Of a DNA stretch of 64,000 nt, positions 18,230 through 27,413 are shown piece by piece. A model generated the notes under the pieces. It made no database searches. It had not been told where the DNA came from and worked only from the letters and a program-made list of their open reading frames with translations. Source of the stretch: Clostridium sp. AM58-1XD (GTDB lineage Bacteria; Bacillota; Clostridia; Lachnospirales; Lachnospiraceae); assembly GCF_003464085.1 (NCBI RefSeq), contig NZ_QSDR01000001.1, positions 62,001-126,000 on the forward strand, written 5' to 3'. Both the position numbers and the translations under genes were made by a program. Every line of letters starts with the position of its first letter. Position 1 is the first letter of the stretch.

Positions 18230-19578
18230 CCTTTCCAACGCCCGCTTTTGTAGCGGATAAAAAAGCATACCATTCGGACGCACCAGTCAAGCACCATGGC
18301 TACCCAGACGCCGAACACGCCAAGCCCCAGATATTTGCCGAGTATGTAGCTGAATATAATGCGGCAGATCCACATGGAGATAATGGATGACATCATGCTG
18401 AAACGGACATCTCCCGACGCCCGGAATGTAGCCGGAAGGGCGAAGGAGAGCGGCCAGATCACACAGGCACAGGCGCTGTGGAACACCATGATTTTCATCG
18501 TTTCCGCAGCCGTTGCAGCGGAAAGGTTATAGGCTTTCAGTACGACTGGCATGCAGCCGAGAGTAATTGCTACCGTAACAAAGATACATGCGTATACGAT
18601 AATGAGGAGTTTCTTCGTATAATAGATCACCTGCTCGTAATCTCCGGCGCCTACACACTGGGCGATAACGGTCGTGATCGCCAGGGAAACAGCCATGCCG
18701 GGGAGTACCTCAAAGGCGGCCAGAACGTTGGAGACCGCATTCGCCGCAATAGCAAAGGTACCGAATGTGGATACGAGACTGAGCACGATAATTTTGCCCA
18801 GCTGGAACATGCTGTTCTCCAGTCCGTTTGGAATGCCTATGTGAAGTATTTTCTTTATTACATTCCAGCGAAAATGAAAATTTAAGGACTTATTAATATG
18901 GAGAGGAAGTGTTTCGTTGCACAAAAGGATCGTAATCAGAACAGCAGCCACGATACGCGATACCAGAGTCGGAATAGCGACACCCTCCGTGCCCCGGTGG
19001 AATCCATAGATGAGAATGGCATTTCCGGATACATTGATGATATTCATGATAATCGATACCTTCATAGAGACTTTGGAATTGCCCATCGAACGGAAAATTG
19101 CGGCACCGGCATTGTAGATCGCTATAAATGGAATGGAAGCGGATACGATGATCAGATAGATATTCGCGTGTTCCATGACATCGGCATCGATCTTTCCGAA
19201 TACGGTATGCAGAATAAAGCTTTTGCCGAGATATAGAAAGGCCATGATGACGAGAGCTATGACCGTGACAAACCATACCAGCTGGTCGGAAGCTTCACAC
19301 GCCTTTTTTGTATTTTTCTGTCCCAGATATTGACCAGCCACAACGGCACCGCCGGTGGCGAGAGCAGCGAATATATTAATTAGAAGGAGCATTACACTGT
19401 CCACCAGCGATACACCGGAAACGGCAGCTTCGCCAACGCTTGCGATCATGATGGAATCTGCCATGCCGACGAGAACGGCCAGCAGCTGTTCTACAATCAG
19501 CGGAATAATGAGGGAAACCAGCATTTGATTCGTAAATAGATAATGGCTCCTGTCTGTTTTTATCTTTCGTGCTTTCAT
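18214..19578 (-). CDS. MATE family efflux transporter (second)
   Basis: A 454-residue cation-coupled exporter of the MATE family, not closely similar to the one at 12756. Landmarks are LFTNQMLVSLIIPLIVEQLL, VGMADSIMIASVGEAAVSG, ALATGGAVVAGQYLGQKN and, in the second half, HIGIPNGLENSMFQLGKI. About twelve hydrophobic segments are visible. The open frame extends to 19704, but the ATG at 19578 follows GGAGG and begins a normal N-terminus. It is monocistronic, with its own promoter (19609-19637) and terminator. The substrate is unknown. Confidence 0.92.
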   Translation of the reverse strand: MKARKIKTDRSHYLFTNQMLVSLIIPLIVEQLLAVLVGMADSIMIASVGEAAVSGVSLVDSVMLLLINIFAALATGGAVVAGQYLGQKNTKKACEASDQLVWFVTVIALVIMAFLYLGKSFILHTVFGKIDADVMEHANIYLIIVSASIPFIAIYNAGAAIFRSMGNSKVSMKVSIIMNIINVSGNAILIYGFHRGTEGVAIPTLVSRIVAAVLITILLCNETLPLHINKSLNFHFRWNVIKKILHIGIPNGLENSMFQLGKIIVLSLVSTFGTFAIAANAVSNVLAAFEVLPGMAVSLAITTVIAQCVGAGDYEQVIYYTKKLLIIVYACIFVTVAITLGCMPVVLKAYNLSAATAAETMKIMVFHSACACVIWPLSFALPATFRASGDVRFSMMSSIISMWICRIIFSYILGKYLGLGVFGVWVAMVLDWCVRMVCFFIRYKSGRWKGRAVV

Positions 19579-19608
19579 AATATAAGCCTCCTGTTGATGT
19601 ATTAACAC

Positions 19609-19637
19609 ATTATATAACGAAGTTTTTACACAAACAA
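19609..19637 (-). promoter_or_regulatory. Promoter of the second MATE gene
   Basis: On the reverse strand, TTGTTT (19637-19632), a 17-base spacer and TATAAT (19614-19609). Confidence 0.6.
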
Positions 19638-19651
19638 GTGGAATGTAAAAT

Positions 19652-20836
19652 TTAGATAAAAACATGGTTGATGTCTTCTGTGATAGTTCCGTCAAGAAAA
19701 CCACGGCTTACCATATCCCTCATCATGGACATGGTCTTTTCGTGTGAAAATCCATCCTTATACGGACGTGGCTCTGTCAGGGCCTGGTAGATGTCAAGGC
19801 ACGCCATGAGCCGGGAATTCTGATCCAGGTCGTCTGCCGTCTTTCCAAACGGATATCCTTTGCCGTCCAGTTTTTCATGATGATAGGATGCCCAACGGAC
19901 AATATCGTCCATTCCATCGATTCCAGACAGGATTTTCCACGTATACCATGCGTGAGTCTTAATATGGGCATACTCTTTATCATCCAGCTTTCCCGGTTTT
20001 TCCAGAACGCCGTTGGATACGGCCAGTTTGCCGATGTCGTGGACTGCGCCTGCGAAATACAGCTTTTCCTGCATTTCTTCACCGTACCCATAATACTGCG
20101 CCATAATTTTTGCCTTTTCCGCTATCCCGATAGAATGCCTTCTGGTAAACGCTGACTTCGAGTCGATAATTTTAGCAAAAAATAAAGCCAGATCCCTAAG
20201 CTGACCCTCCGCATGACTGACAATCCTCTGGGGGAGCTTGTTTTTCAAAAGAGCAGCCAGACTGCCGTTCTGCATCTGAAGCAGAAGGTCCGGACGGAAG
20301 ATGTCAAGAAACAGTTCCACGTGTTTAGGGTCGAACATAATTCCGCACTGCGACTGAAGAAATTTCTGAATCTGCAGAAAACTGCCGTCGCGGTACGTAT
20401 CCAGATGGCACTCGGCGTCCAGACGGTCTGCAAGATGGATTAGCTGCGCTGTTTCCGGTATTTCATTTCCTTTTTTATGAAAGGGACCGCTGCCGTCTAC
20501 ATTTTCGTGATGATAGAGAACCGTTCCTTTCATATCGGTATAAAAAGGGATATCCTGGACATCCTTTTCTCCGACAAGGCAGTGTTCCGCCAGGTTCGTG
20601 ATCGGGCTGCCGGCCGGATATGTATAATAGGACCGGGGCAGGGCGCAGTCATGGAGCACCGCGCATGTTACAAGGTCTAAAAGCTTCTGGTCGTCCATGC
20701 CGAGGGCTTCCCCGATGGAAGCGCTGATGTAGGCCACGCGCCTGGCATGAAACGTGGTAACGCCGATAAAGCTGCGTTCAACATAATCCAGACCGCTGGA
20801 AAAAGCAAAGAGTAAGTCGTTAAAATTAAGTGTCAT
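19652..20836 (-). CDS. Tandem HD / HD-GYP domain protein
   Basis: A 394-residue soluble protein with two HD-type halves. The C-terminal half is a canonical HD-GYP phosphodiesterase: HSIGIAEKAK (234-243), HDIGK (266-270) and HHEKLDGKGYP (319-329). The family hydrolyses cyclic di-GMP. The N-terminal half has HD at 62-63 and HHENVDGSGPF (109-119), so it is a related domain that has lost the GYP signature and may be regulatory. No receiver or membrane domain is attached. The ATG follows AAAGGA. No other cyclic di-GMP gene is nearby, so the input signal is unknown. Confidence 0.86.
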   Translation of the reverse strand: MTLNFNDLLFAFSSGLDYVERSFIGVTTFHARRVAYISASIGEALGMDDQKLLDLVTCAVLHDCALPRSYYTYPAGSPITNLAEHCLVGEKDVQDIPFYTDMKGTVLYHHENVDGSGPFHKKGNEIPETAQLIHLADRLDAECHLDTYRDGSFLQIQKFLQSQCGIMFDPKHVELFLDIFRPDLLLQMQNGSLAALLKNKLPQRIVSHAEGQLRDLALFFAKIIDSKSAFTRRHSIGIAEKAKIMAQYYGYGEEMQEKLYFAGAVHDIGKLAVSNGVLEKPGKLDDKEYAHIKTHAWYTWKILSGIDGMDDIVRWASYHHEKLDGKGYPFGKTADDLDQNSRLMACLDIYQALTEPRPYKDGFSHEKTMSMMRDMVSRGFLDGTITEDINHVFI

Positions 20837-20931
20837 CGGAACGGTCCTTTCTGGTAATATTGTATAAGCGTACGATAGTTTACAATAATTTTCAACTATT
20901 TTTATCGTGTACGTGCCCAGGAATATGTAGC

Positions 20932-20962
20932 GACTGCTGCAAAAAGAGGAAAAGCAGCAGTC
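20932..20962 (-). terminator. Hairpin after the small acidic protein gene
   Basis: GACTGCTGC (20932-20940) pairs with GCAGCAGTC (20954-20962) around an A-rich loop. No clear T-tract follows, so it is a weak terminator call. Confidence 0.4.
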
Positions 20963-20976
20963 TACAGGGAATCCTT

Positions 20977-21168
20977 TTATCGGATGTCGTTTCTCGGACC
21001 TGCAGCTCTGGGAAGAAAATGGTACAGCTCATCATAGGATTCCAGCTCAGCTTCATCCTGAGGAAGAGAAGGGATCAGCCCGGTGCAGTCCATGGATGAA
21101 CAGGAGTTCATACCATAATCTACGAATTCTCTGTATTCAATATGGTCGTTTTCTTCAGTCGTTTTCAT
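20977..21168 (-). CDS. Small acidic protein of unknown function
   Basis: A 63-residue, strongly acidic protein. The first third is charged (MKTTEENDHIEYREF), and two cysteines occur in the centre (NSCSSMDCTGLIPSLPQDEA), a spacing that might bind a metal or form a disulfide. No membrane segment or signal is present. Support for it being real: GAGG at good spacing before the ATG, a hairpin after the stop, and no competing gene. I do not recognise a named family. It lies alone between the HD-GYP gene and ftsH. Confidence 0.6.
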   Translation of the reverse strand: MKTTEENDHIEYREFVDYGMNSCSSMDCTGLIPSLPQDEAELESYDELYHFLPRAAGPRNDIR

Positions 21169-21285
21169 TCAGTACCTCGCTTCCTGAGGAATCATCGATC
21201 TGCATCGTCATTAGTATGTGCAGAAAAAGTTTCCGTATGAATGACATAATTTGAATGTTTTAGAAAAATATTTATCTTTTGTTTA

Positions 21286-21314
21286 TTGATTTATGGAAAG
21301 ACTGACATTATAAT
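21286..21314 (+). promoter_or_regulatory. Promoter of ftsH
   Basis: TTGATT (21286-21291), a 17-base spacer and a perfect TATAAT (21309-21314), about 45 bases before the ftsH start. Confidence 0.75.
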
Positions 21315-21359
21315 GGTATGGAATAGAATAGGGGTACTATTCAGATGGGAGAAACACAT

Positions 21360-23453
21360 ATGAATAATAACAATAACCAGAATAATAACGGAAAATCTCC
21401 GAAGAACGGAGGGCAGACCTTAACAATCCTGGTGGTTGCTGCAATTATTACATTCCTTTCCGTGTATTTTATGAAGAACACACTTTTAAAATCCACGACG
21501 GAAGAGATTACCTATGATGCGTTTATCGAAGCCGTAAACGAAGGGGAGATCGAATCCGTTGAAGCGGGAAACGCAGAAATCACCATTAATCCTAAAAGCG
21601 ATTCCAAGAAATTTTCACCTTGGAAAAGCTATTACACGATCCGCATGGAAGGCGACGACCAGCTGACAAGAAGGCTGGAAAGCCACGGGATTGAAATGAA
21701 AAGGGATAAGCAGAGCAACAGTCTGCTGCTGGAGATAGCCAGCTCACTCTTGTGGTTCGGATTTATCGTATTCCTTATGAATCTGATGATGCGCCGCATG
21801 GGCGGAGGCGGACTCATGGGCGTTGGAAAAAGCAATGCCAAGGTATATGTCCAGAAGGAGACAGGCATAACCTTTAAAGACGTAGCAGGAGAAGACGAAG
21901 CGAAGGAATCGTTGACGGAGATCGTGGATTTCCTGCACAACCCTGCGAAATACACGAAGATCGGCGCCAAACTTCCAAAAGGAGCTTTGCTTGTGGGCCC
22001 TCCTGGAACGGGTAAGACTCTGCTTGCAAAAGCGGTTGCCGGAGAGGCGAAGGTTCCTTTTTATTCCCTGTCTGGTTCTGATTTTGTAGAGATGTTTGTG
22101 GGTGTGGGAGCCTCCCGTGTCAGGGATCTGTTTAAACAGGCGCAGGAATCTGCACCGTGTATCATATTTATTGACGAGATCGATGCTATCGGCAAGAGCC
22201 GTGATTCCAGATTTGGAGGCGGCAATGACGAGAGAGAGCAGACGCTGAACCAGCTGCTGTCTGAGATGGACGGTTTCGACTCTTCCAAGGGTCTGCTGGT
22301 GCTTGGAGCTACCAACCGTCCGGAGATCCTCGATCCGGCGCTGCTGCGTCCCGGCCGTTTCGACCGCCGTGTGATCGTCGACAAACCTGATTTAAAGGGA
22401 AGAGTTAACATTCTGAAGGTGCATTCCAAGGATGTGCTTCTGGATGAAACCGTAGATTTTGAAGAGATAGCCCTTGCCACATCAGGAGCGGTAGGCGCCG
22501 ATCTGGCGAACATGATGAATGAAGCGGCGATCATGGCAGTCAAACATGGACGTCAGGCCGTTTCCCAGAAAGACCTCTTTGAGGCTGTAGAGGTTGTCCT
22601 AGTAGGAAAAGAAAAGAAAGACAGAATTCTAAGCAAGGAAGAGAGAAGGATCGTTTCCTATCATGAGGTCGGCCATGCTCTCGTCAGCGCGCTGCAGAAG
22701 GATTCCGAACCGGTTCAGAAGATTACGATTGTGCCGCGTACCATGGGTGCACTCGGTTACGTTATGCACGTGCCGGAAGAAGAAAAATTCCTTAATACAA
22801 AAAAAGAAATTCAGGCTATGCTCGTCGGCTTCCTGGCGGGCCGTGCAGCGGAAGAGCTTGTATTTGATACGGTTACAACAGGCGCTGCTAATGATATCGA
22901 ACAGGCTACAAGAATCGCCCGCGCAATGGTGACGCAGTACGGCATGTCCGAAAAATTCGGACTTATGGGACTTGAAACGCAGGAAAACCAGTATCTTACC
23001 GGTCGTTCAGTTTTGAACTGCGGCGATGCAACAGCGGCCGAAATCGACCAGGAAGTTATGATGATACTGAAAAATTCCTATGAAGAGGCAAAGCGGCTGC
23101 TCGGAGAAAACAGAGAGGCCATGGATAAGATTGCTGAATTCCTGATTGAAAAGGAAACCATTACAGGCAAGGAATTCATGAAGATTTTCCGACAGGTAAA
23201 AGGGATTCCGGAGCCGGAAGAAGAAAAATCAGCGGCGGAACATTTGGATGAAGCCGTGGAAAAGCGTACGGCGGCAGGAGAAGCAAAAGACTGCATATCC
23301 AGGGAAGAGCTGTCGGCTGCTTCTGCATCGAAAGAGCCGTCAGAGGCTGGGGACGAAGGAGAACCGGTCGAAAAAGCCATTGAGGGAAAATCAGTTCCCG
23401 AACTGGAGGAAGAGAACCGGGAAGAGGAAGTACAGGACCAGGAAAATAAATAA
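21360..23453 (+). CDS. ftsH: ATP-dependent zinc metalloprotease FtsH
   Basis: About 697 residues. This membrane-anchored AAA+ protease degrades damaged membrane and short-lived regulatory proteins. An asparagine-rich N-terminus is followed by a membrane segment (residues 21-37), an extracytoplasmic region and a second segment ([16 protein letters not shown]). The AAA module has GPPGTGKT, the Walker [12 protein letters not shown] and the second region of homology [20 protein letters not shown]. The zinc site is HEVGH, with valine where most FtsH have alanine. The acidic C-terminal tail of about 70 residues is variable. Two starts are possible (21345 or 21360); GGGAGA before the second is better placed. 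It is monocistronic with a strong terminator. Confidence 0.95.
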   Translation: MNNNNNQNNNGKSPKNGGQTLTILVVAAIITFLSVYFMKNTLLKSTTEEITYDAFIEAVNEGEIESVEAGNAEITINPKSDSKKFSPWKSYYTIRMEGDDQLTRRLESHGIEMKRDKQSNSLLLEIASSLLWFGFIVFLMNLMMRRMGGGGLMGVGKSNAKVYVQKETGITFKDVAGEDEAKESLTEIVDFLHNPAKYTKIGAKLPKGALLVGPPGTGKTLLAKAVAGEAKVPFYSLSGSDFVEMFVGVGASRVRDLFKQAQESAPCIIFIDEIDAIGKSRDSRFGGGNDEREQTLNQLLSEMDGFDSSKGLLVLGATNRPEILDPALLRPGRFDRRVIVDKPDLKGRVNILKVHSKDVLLDETVDFEEIALATSGAVGADLANMMNEAAIMAVKHGRQAVSQKDLFEAVEVVLVGKEKKDRILSKEERRIVSYHEVGHALVSALQKDSEPVQKITIVPRTMGALGYVMHVPEEEKFLNTKKEIQAMLVGFLAGRAAEELVFDTVTTGAANDIEQATRIARAMVTQYGMSEKFGLMGLETQENQYLTGRSVLNCGDATAAEIDQEVMMILKNSYEEAKRLLGENREAMDKIAEFLIEKETITGKEFMKIFRQVKGIPEPEEEKSAAEHLDEAVEKRTAAGEAKDCISREELSAASASKEPSEAGDEGEPVEKAIEGKSVPELEEENREEEVQDQENK

Positions 23454-23478
23454 GGTCAGGAAATATATGAAAAATATG

Positions 23479-23532
23479 AAAAGGCCCGTTCCGGCAGGAC
23501 TGCATCAGGCAGTCTGCCGGAACGGGCCTTTT
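23479..23532 (+). terminator. Terminator of ftsH
   Basis: A very long stem (arm AAAAGGCCCGTTCCGGCAG and its complement, with one bulged region) closing a five-base loop and ending in TTTT. Confidence 0.9.
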
Positions 23533-23809
23533 ACATGCGGCCGCTGCGCTGCATAGACAATAAACGGAATAAGCAACAAAAAAACGGCAACATTTGTTGC
23601 ATGCGCAACGAAAATGAAACAGTATGAAAACATTATTGAAAATTACAAAAAAAGAATGAAAAAAATCTTAACGAAATTTAAACAATGTGCACAAAAACAA
23701 ATTTTGAAACTTGTGTAATATACACAAGAAATGACAATAAAAAATTGGTTGGCACATCAATTGCTCTAATTACAAGTGTGATAGATAAAAAGAGGGAAGG
23801 AGGATTATT
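23533..23809 (+). promoter_or_regulatory. AT-rich control region of the PdxA/TRAP operon
   Basis: No coding region is seen. It holds a perfect palindrome at 23710-23728 (CTTGTGTA-ATA-TACACAAG), an eight-base palindrome TGTGCACA near 23685, and GCAAC-ATTT-GTTGC at 23587-23600 with a further GCAAC nearby. These are candidate operators for an unknown regulator and perhaps catabolite control. No clean promoter pair could be chosen. A strong AGGAGG precedes the ATG at 23810. Confidence 0.45.
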
Positions 23810-24817
23810 ATGAATGAAAAACCAGTTTTAGGCATTATTCTGGGAGATGCGGCCGGCGTAGGACCTGAAATTATTACGAAGCTGGCAGCAGAGAAATTCT
23901 ATGACGAATACTGCCGTCCTGTCATTCTTGGGGATGCAAGGGTATTTGAACGTGGAGCCGGAATTAATGGATTGAGTATTAAGACGCAGATCATTGACAA
24001 GATCGATGAAGCGACATGGGAAGACGGAATTCCGATTCTGAACCAGAAAGACCTGGATCCGGATGAAGCGCCCTTCGGTGAACTTTCCATTGCAAGCGGA
24101 AGAGCGTGCCTGAAACTACTGAAGCTTGGAATTGAGCTGTTCCAGTCAGGAAAGATTGACGGATTTTGCTTCGGACCGCTGAATAAAGCAGGAATGATAC
24201 AGGCAGGATGCCGGTTTGAGAGTGAGCATCACTATATGGCACATCTTCTGAATCATACGGCGCCTTTCGGCGAAATCAATGTGGTTGACAACATGTGGAC
24301 GACCAGGACAACCAGTCATATTCCGATTTCAAAAGTGAGTGAAAACCTGACTCAGGAAAAGATCGTCAGAGCGATTACTCTTGCCGACACAACGCTTAAA
24401 AACACTGGACTTGAGAGACCAAGACTGGGTATTGCAGCGCTGAATCCCCACTGCGGTGAGAACGGAAAATGTGGCCGGGAAGAGATTGAGGTCATTGGAC
24501 CTGCGGTGGAAGAGGCGCAGAGAATGGGAATTCATGCGTCAGGACCCTGGTCTTCAGACATTCTGTTCCATAAAGCCTTTAACGGAGAATTTGACGGGGT
24601 TGTGACCATGTATCATGATCAGGGACAGATTGCTTTAAAGCTGAGAGGCTTTGAACGCGGAATAACGATTGCCGGAGGTCTTCCGGTACCGATTGCAACA
24701 TGTGGTCACGGAACGGCCTATGACATTGCAGGAAAGGGAATCGTAAAAACGACCTCCTTTGAGAATGCGGTGAAGATGACTGCGAAGATGGCGGCGCATG
24801 TGAGAGAAAACAAATAA
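23810..24817 (+). CDS. PdxA-family dehydrogenase
   Basis: A 335-residue member of the 4-hydroxythreonine-4-phosphate dehydrogenase family, an NAD-dependent, metal-using decarboxylating dehydrogenase. Conserved motifs: GDAAGVGPEII at the N-terminus, CFGPLNKAGM, NPHCGENGKCG (family NPHAGE) and MYHDQGQIALK, with metal-binding histidines in the SEHHYMAHLL, NPH and YHDQG segments. It opens a locus with a TRAP transporter and cyclase hydrolases, not vitamin B6 genes. It therefore more likely belongs to the PdxA2 group, which in other bacteria oxidises phosphorylated sugar acids such as D-threonate 4-phosphate. The usual DUF1537 kinase partner is absent from the window. Confidence 0.88.
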   Translation: MNEKPVLGIILGDAAGVGPEIITKLAAEKFYDEYCRPVILGDARVFERGAGINGLSIKTQIIDKIDEATWEDGIPILNQKDLDPDEAPFGELSIASGRACLKLLKLGIELFQSGKIDGFCFGPLNKAGMIQAGCRFESEHHYMAHLLNHTAPFGEINVVDNMWTTRTTSHIPISKVSENLTQEKIVRAITLADTTLKNTGLERPRLGIAALNPHCGENGKCGREEIEVIGPAVEEAQRMGIHASGPWSSDILFHKAFNGEFDGVVTMYHDQGQIALKLRGFERGITIAGGLPVPIATCGHGTAYDIAGKGIVKTTSFENAVKMTAKMAAHVRENK

Positions 24818-24928
24818 AAAATAGTGACGCGCCTGTAAAGACCGAAACTATTTGCTACGGCTTGACCGGCAGGTCAAGGCGGTTCCCGCCCGTTTTTATG
24901 AAGCGAGGAACAAGCGTAATAAAAAACA
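24816..24928 (+). repeat. Structured intergenic element, family 2, copy 1
   Basis: It begins at the pdxA-like stop codon: AATAGT (24820-24825) pairs with ACTATT (24847-24852). A second hairpin, CTTGACC-GGCA-GGTCAAG, occupies 24861-24878, followed by GGTTCCCG, GTTTTTATG and AGCGAG. The same series recurs at 39799-39907 and, reversed, at 48308-48420. Confidence 0.75.
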
Positions 24929-24951
24929 TACATAGGTAAGAGGTGATCAGT

Positions 24952-26229
24952 GTGAATCTATTTGTATTAGTTGCTTCATTCTTTATATTACTGTTCTTGG
25001 GAATCCCGATTGCATATGCGCTCTGTATGTCATCCCTGCTTTACATGGTCGTGTATTCCGATGTGCCGCTGATTATTATAGCACAGCAGATGTTAAAGGG
25101 CGTCGATTCCTTTACGCTGATGGCTATCCCGTTTTTTGTAATTGCAGGAAGCCTTATGCAGAACGGCGGTATAGCCCGAAGGATGGTTAATTTTGCAAAG
25201 AGCTGTATCGGTTTTATTCCGGGCGGCCTTGCAGTCGTTACAGTTGTAACAAGTATGATCTTTGCAGCCATGACAGGTGCAGGCGCGGCTACAACAGCAG
25301 CAGTAGGCGGAATCATGATTCCTTTCATGAGAGACGAAGGCTATGATGCTGACTATGCCAGTGCAGTACAGGCTGTGGGCGGTATCTTCGGACCGCTGAT
25401 TCCACCAAGCGTACTGATGGTTCTTTACGGAGTTGCTTCCGGAGAATCCGTTGGCGATATGCTCCTTGCAGGTCTTCTGCCGGGACTGTTTCTGGGTGTT
25501 ATCGTAATTGCAGTTGTTCTGTTCCAGTGCGTGAAGAAAGGATACAGAGGTTCTGGTTCCTTTAATATTAAAGAGGTTGGTTCCTCCTTTATTAAAGCCA
25601 TCTGGGCAATGCTCGCTCCCGTCATCATTCTGGGAGGAATCTATTCCGGTCTGTTTACACCGACCGAAGCTTCTGCAGTTGCATGTTTCTATTGCCTGTT
25701 TATCGGTATTTTTGTATACCGTGAAATTAAGCCGAAAGAGGTATGCAACATCGTATATGACGGCGTTAAGAGTGCCGCCAGCATCATGTTTATCGTTGGC
25801 GCTACACAGGTATTTGGCTGGGTAATCACGAGAGAAGGAATTCCGCAGATGGTTGCGGAGCTGTTTACAAGCTCCATCAGCAGTCCGCTCGTATTTCTGC
25901 TTGCAGTATGCCTGATTCTGTTAGTAGCAGGATGTTTTATCGACGCAGTTCCGGCGCTTCTTATTTTCGCTCCGATCTTCTGCCCGACAGCACTTGCATA
26001 CGGCATTGACATGATTCATTTTGGCGTTGTTATGGTCGTTGTCCTTTGTATCGGCCTTGTTACACCACCGGTTGGAATCAACCTGTTCGTCGCCTCTTCC
26101 GTAGGCGGAGAACCGATCCACAAGATTATTCCTCATCTGCCGAAGCTGATTTTGGCAATTATGGTGGGAGCACTCTTCATCGTACTGATTCCGGCTATGT
26201 CCACGTTCCTTCCAAGTCTTCTTAAATAA
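24952..26229 (+). CDS. TRAP transporter large permease (DctM type)
   Basis: About 425 residues, with roughly twelve membrane helices. The large subunit of a tripartite ATP-independent transporter forms the sodium-driven channel. Typical features: GIPIAYALCMSS, FFVIAGSLMQNGGIARRMV, AMTGAGAATTAAVGGIMIP, the GPLIPPSV motif and LVTPPVGINLFVASS near the C-terminus. Two GTG starts are possible. The one at 24952 follows AGAGGTGATC, an almost perfect anti-16S match, and is chosen over 24943, which lies inside that site. The small permease gene is not adjacent but follows three genes later. Confidence 0.93.
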   Translation: MNLFVLVASFFILLFLGIPIAYALCMSSLLYMVVYSDVPLIIIAQQMLKGVDSFTLMAIPFFVIAGSLMQNGGIARRMVNFAKSCIGFIPGGLAVVTVVTSMIFAAMTGAGAATTAAVGGIMIPFMRDEGYDADYASAVQAVGGIFGPLIPPSVLMVLYGVASGESVGDMLLAGLLPGLFLGVIVIAVVLFQCVKKGYRGSGSFNIKEVGSSFIKAIWAMLAPVIILGGIYSGLFTPTEASAVACFYCLFIGIFVYREIKPKEVCNIVYDGVKSAASIMFIVGATQVFGWVITREGIPQMVAELFTSSISSPLVFLLAVCLILLVAGCFIDAVPALLIFAPIFCPTALAYGIDMIHFGVVMVVVLCIGLVTPPVGINLFVASSVGGEPIHKIIPHLPKLILAIMVGALFIVLIPAMSTFLPSLLK

Positions 26230-26317
26230 TAAATGAAAGAAACGTTCCATTAAGTAAGCAACATGGGCCGGCGGGCCAGATACTATAAACGCAAAAAAGG
26301 GAAAAGGAGAAAATACT

Positions 26318-27397
26318 ATGAAAAACATGAAGAAATTTTTAGCATTAGGTATGACATTTGCTATGGCAGCAAGCCTTGCTGCATGCGGCGGCGGAAAGAA
26401 GGAAGAGGCTCCGAAAGCTGATTCCGGTGCAAAGACAGAGGGCTCCGAAGCAGCAGGCGGAGACGCATCTGCTTCAGGCGTAACAGGTGATAAAGTGAAA
26501 ATAAGCCTTTTCGCAGGCTCCATTCCGGAAAATACACCAACCGGCGGCGCTCTGAAGGTAATGGCAGACTATATTAACGACAATTCCAACGGAACAATCA
26601 CAGCTACCGCATTTTATGATACAGCACTCGGCGACGCAACAAGTATGGTTCAGGGACTTCAGCAGGGTACTGTTGATATCGGTGTATCCGGTACCGCTTA
26701 TTTCTCCGGCCTCGTACCAGAGGTAGAAGTATTCCAGCTCCCATTCTTATTCTCTGATCTGGAATCAGCAAGAGCTGCCATCAACGGTCCTGCAAAAGAC
26801 GCGATCTTCGAGAAACTGTCAGGAGCAGGTCTTGTAGGCCTTTCCTTCTGGGAGAACGGTTTCCGTGAGCTGAGCAACAATGTAAAACCGATCAAGACTC
26901 CGGACGATATGAAGGGAATCAAGATGAGAACTCTCCCGGCTGAGATCCAGGTTGAAACTTGGAAAGCTATGGGCGCTCTTCCTGCAACCATCGACGCTTC
27001 CGAGCTTTACACAGCTCTTCAGCAGGGTACGGTAAGTGCACAGGACAACCCTCTTCATGAGATTGCTTCCCGTAAATTCTACGAAGTACAGCCATATATC
27101 ACGATGACAGACGCTGTTTACACACCATTCTTAATGGCAATGAGTGAAACAACATGGAACAAATTATCTGATTCTCAGAAAGATTTAATCATGAAAGCAG
27201 CAGAAGTTGGACAGGAAGAACAGCTCAAGCTGACAGATGAGGCTCAGGCAGCAGCAAAGCAGACGCTGATCGACGGCGGATGCACAATCGAAGAAGAGCC
27301 AGACAAGGAAGCATTCAAAGAGAAAGCTATGCCTACATGGTCCCTGTTTACTGACAAATACGGCACAGAACTGGTTGACATGATCCAGGGCAAGTAA
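26318..27397 (+). CDS. TRAP transporter solute-binding lipoprotein (DctP type)
   Basis: A 359-residue extracellular lipoprotein that captures an organic acid for the TRAP permease. It has a lipoprotein signal with lipobox ASLAAC (Cys23) and a low-complexity linker. The DctP fold follows: FAGSIPENTPTGGALKVMAD, VQGLQQGTVDIGVSG, EVFQLPFLFSDLESARAA, GLVGLSFWENGFRELSNN and MKGIKMRTLP. The arginine in MRTLP is the usual carboxylate-binding residue of the family. AAGGAG lies upstream. The ligand is not predictable, but the adjacent cyclase and dehydrogenase suggest a hydroxylated or lactonisable acid. Confidence 0.93.
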   Translation: MKNMKKFLALGMTFAMAASLAACGGGKKEEAPKADSGAKTEGSEAAGGDASASGVTGDKVKISLFAGSIPENTPTGGALKVMADYINDNSNGTITATAFYDTALGDATSMVQGLQQGTVDIGVSGTAYFSGLVPEVEVFQLPFLFSDLESARAAINGPAKDAIFEKLSGAGLVGLSFWENGFRELSNNVKPIKTPDDMKGIKMRTLPAEIQVETWKAMGALPATIDASELYTALQQGTVSAQDNPLHEIASRKFYEVQPYITMTDAVYTPFLMAMSETTWNKLSDSQKDLIMKAAEVGQEEQLKLTDEAQAAAKQTLIDGGCTIEEEPDKEAFKEKAMPTWSLFTDKYGTELVDMIQGK

Positions 27398-27413
27398 TTA
27401 AGGAGGCGTTATA

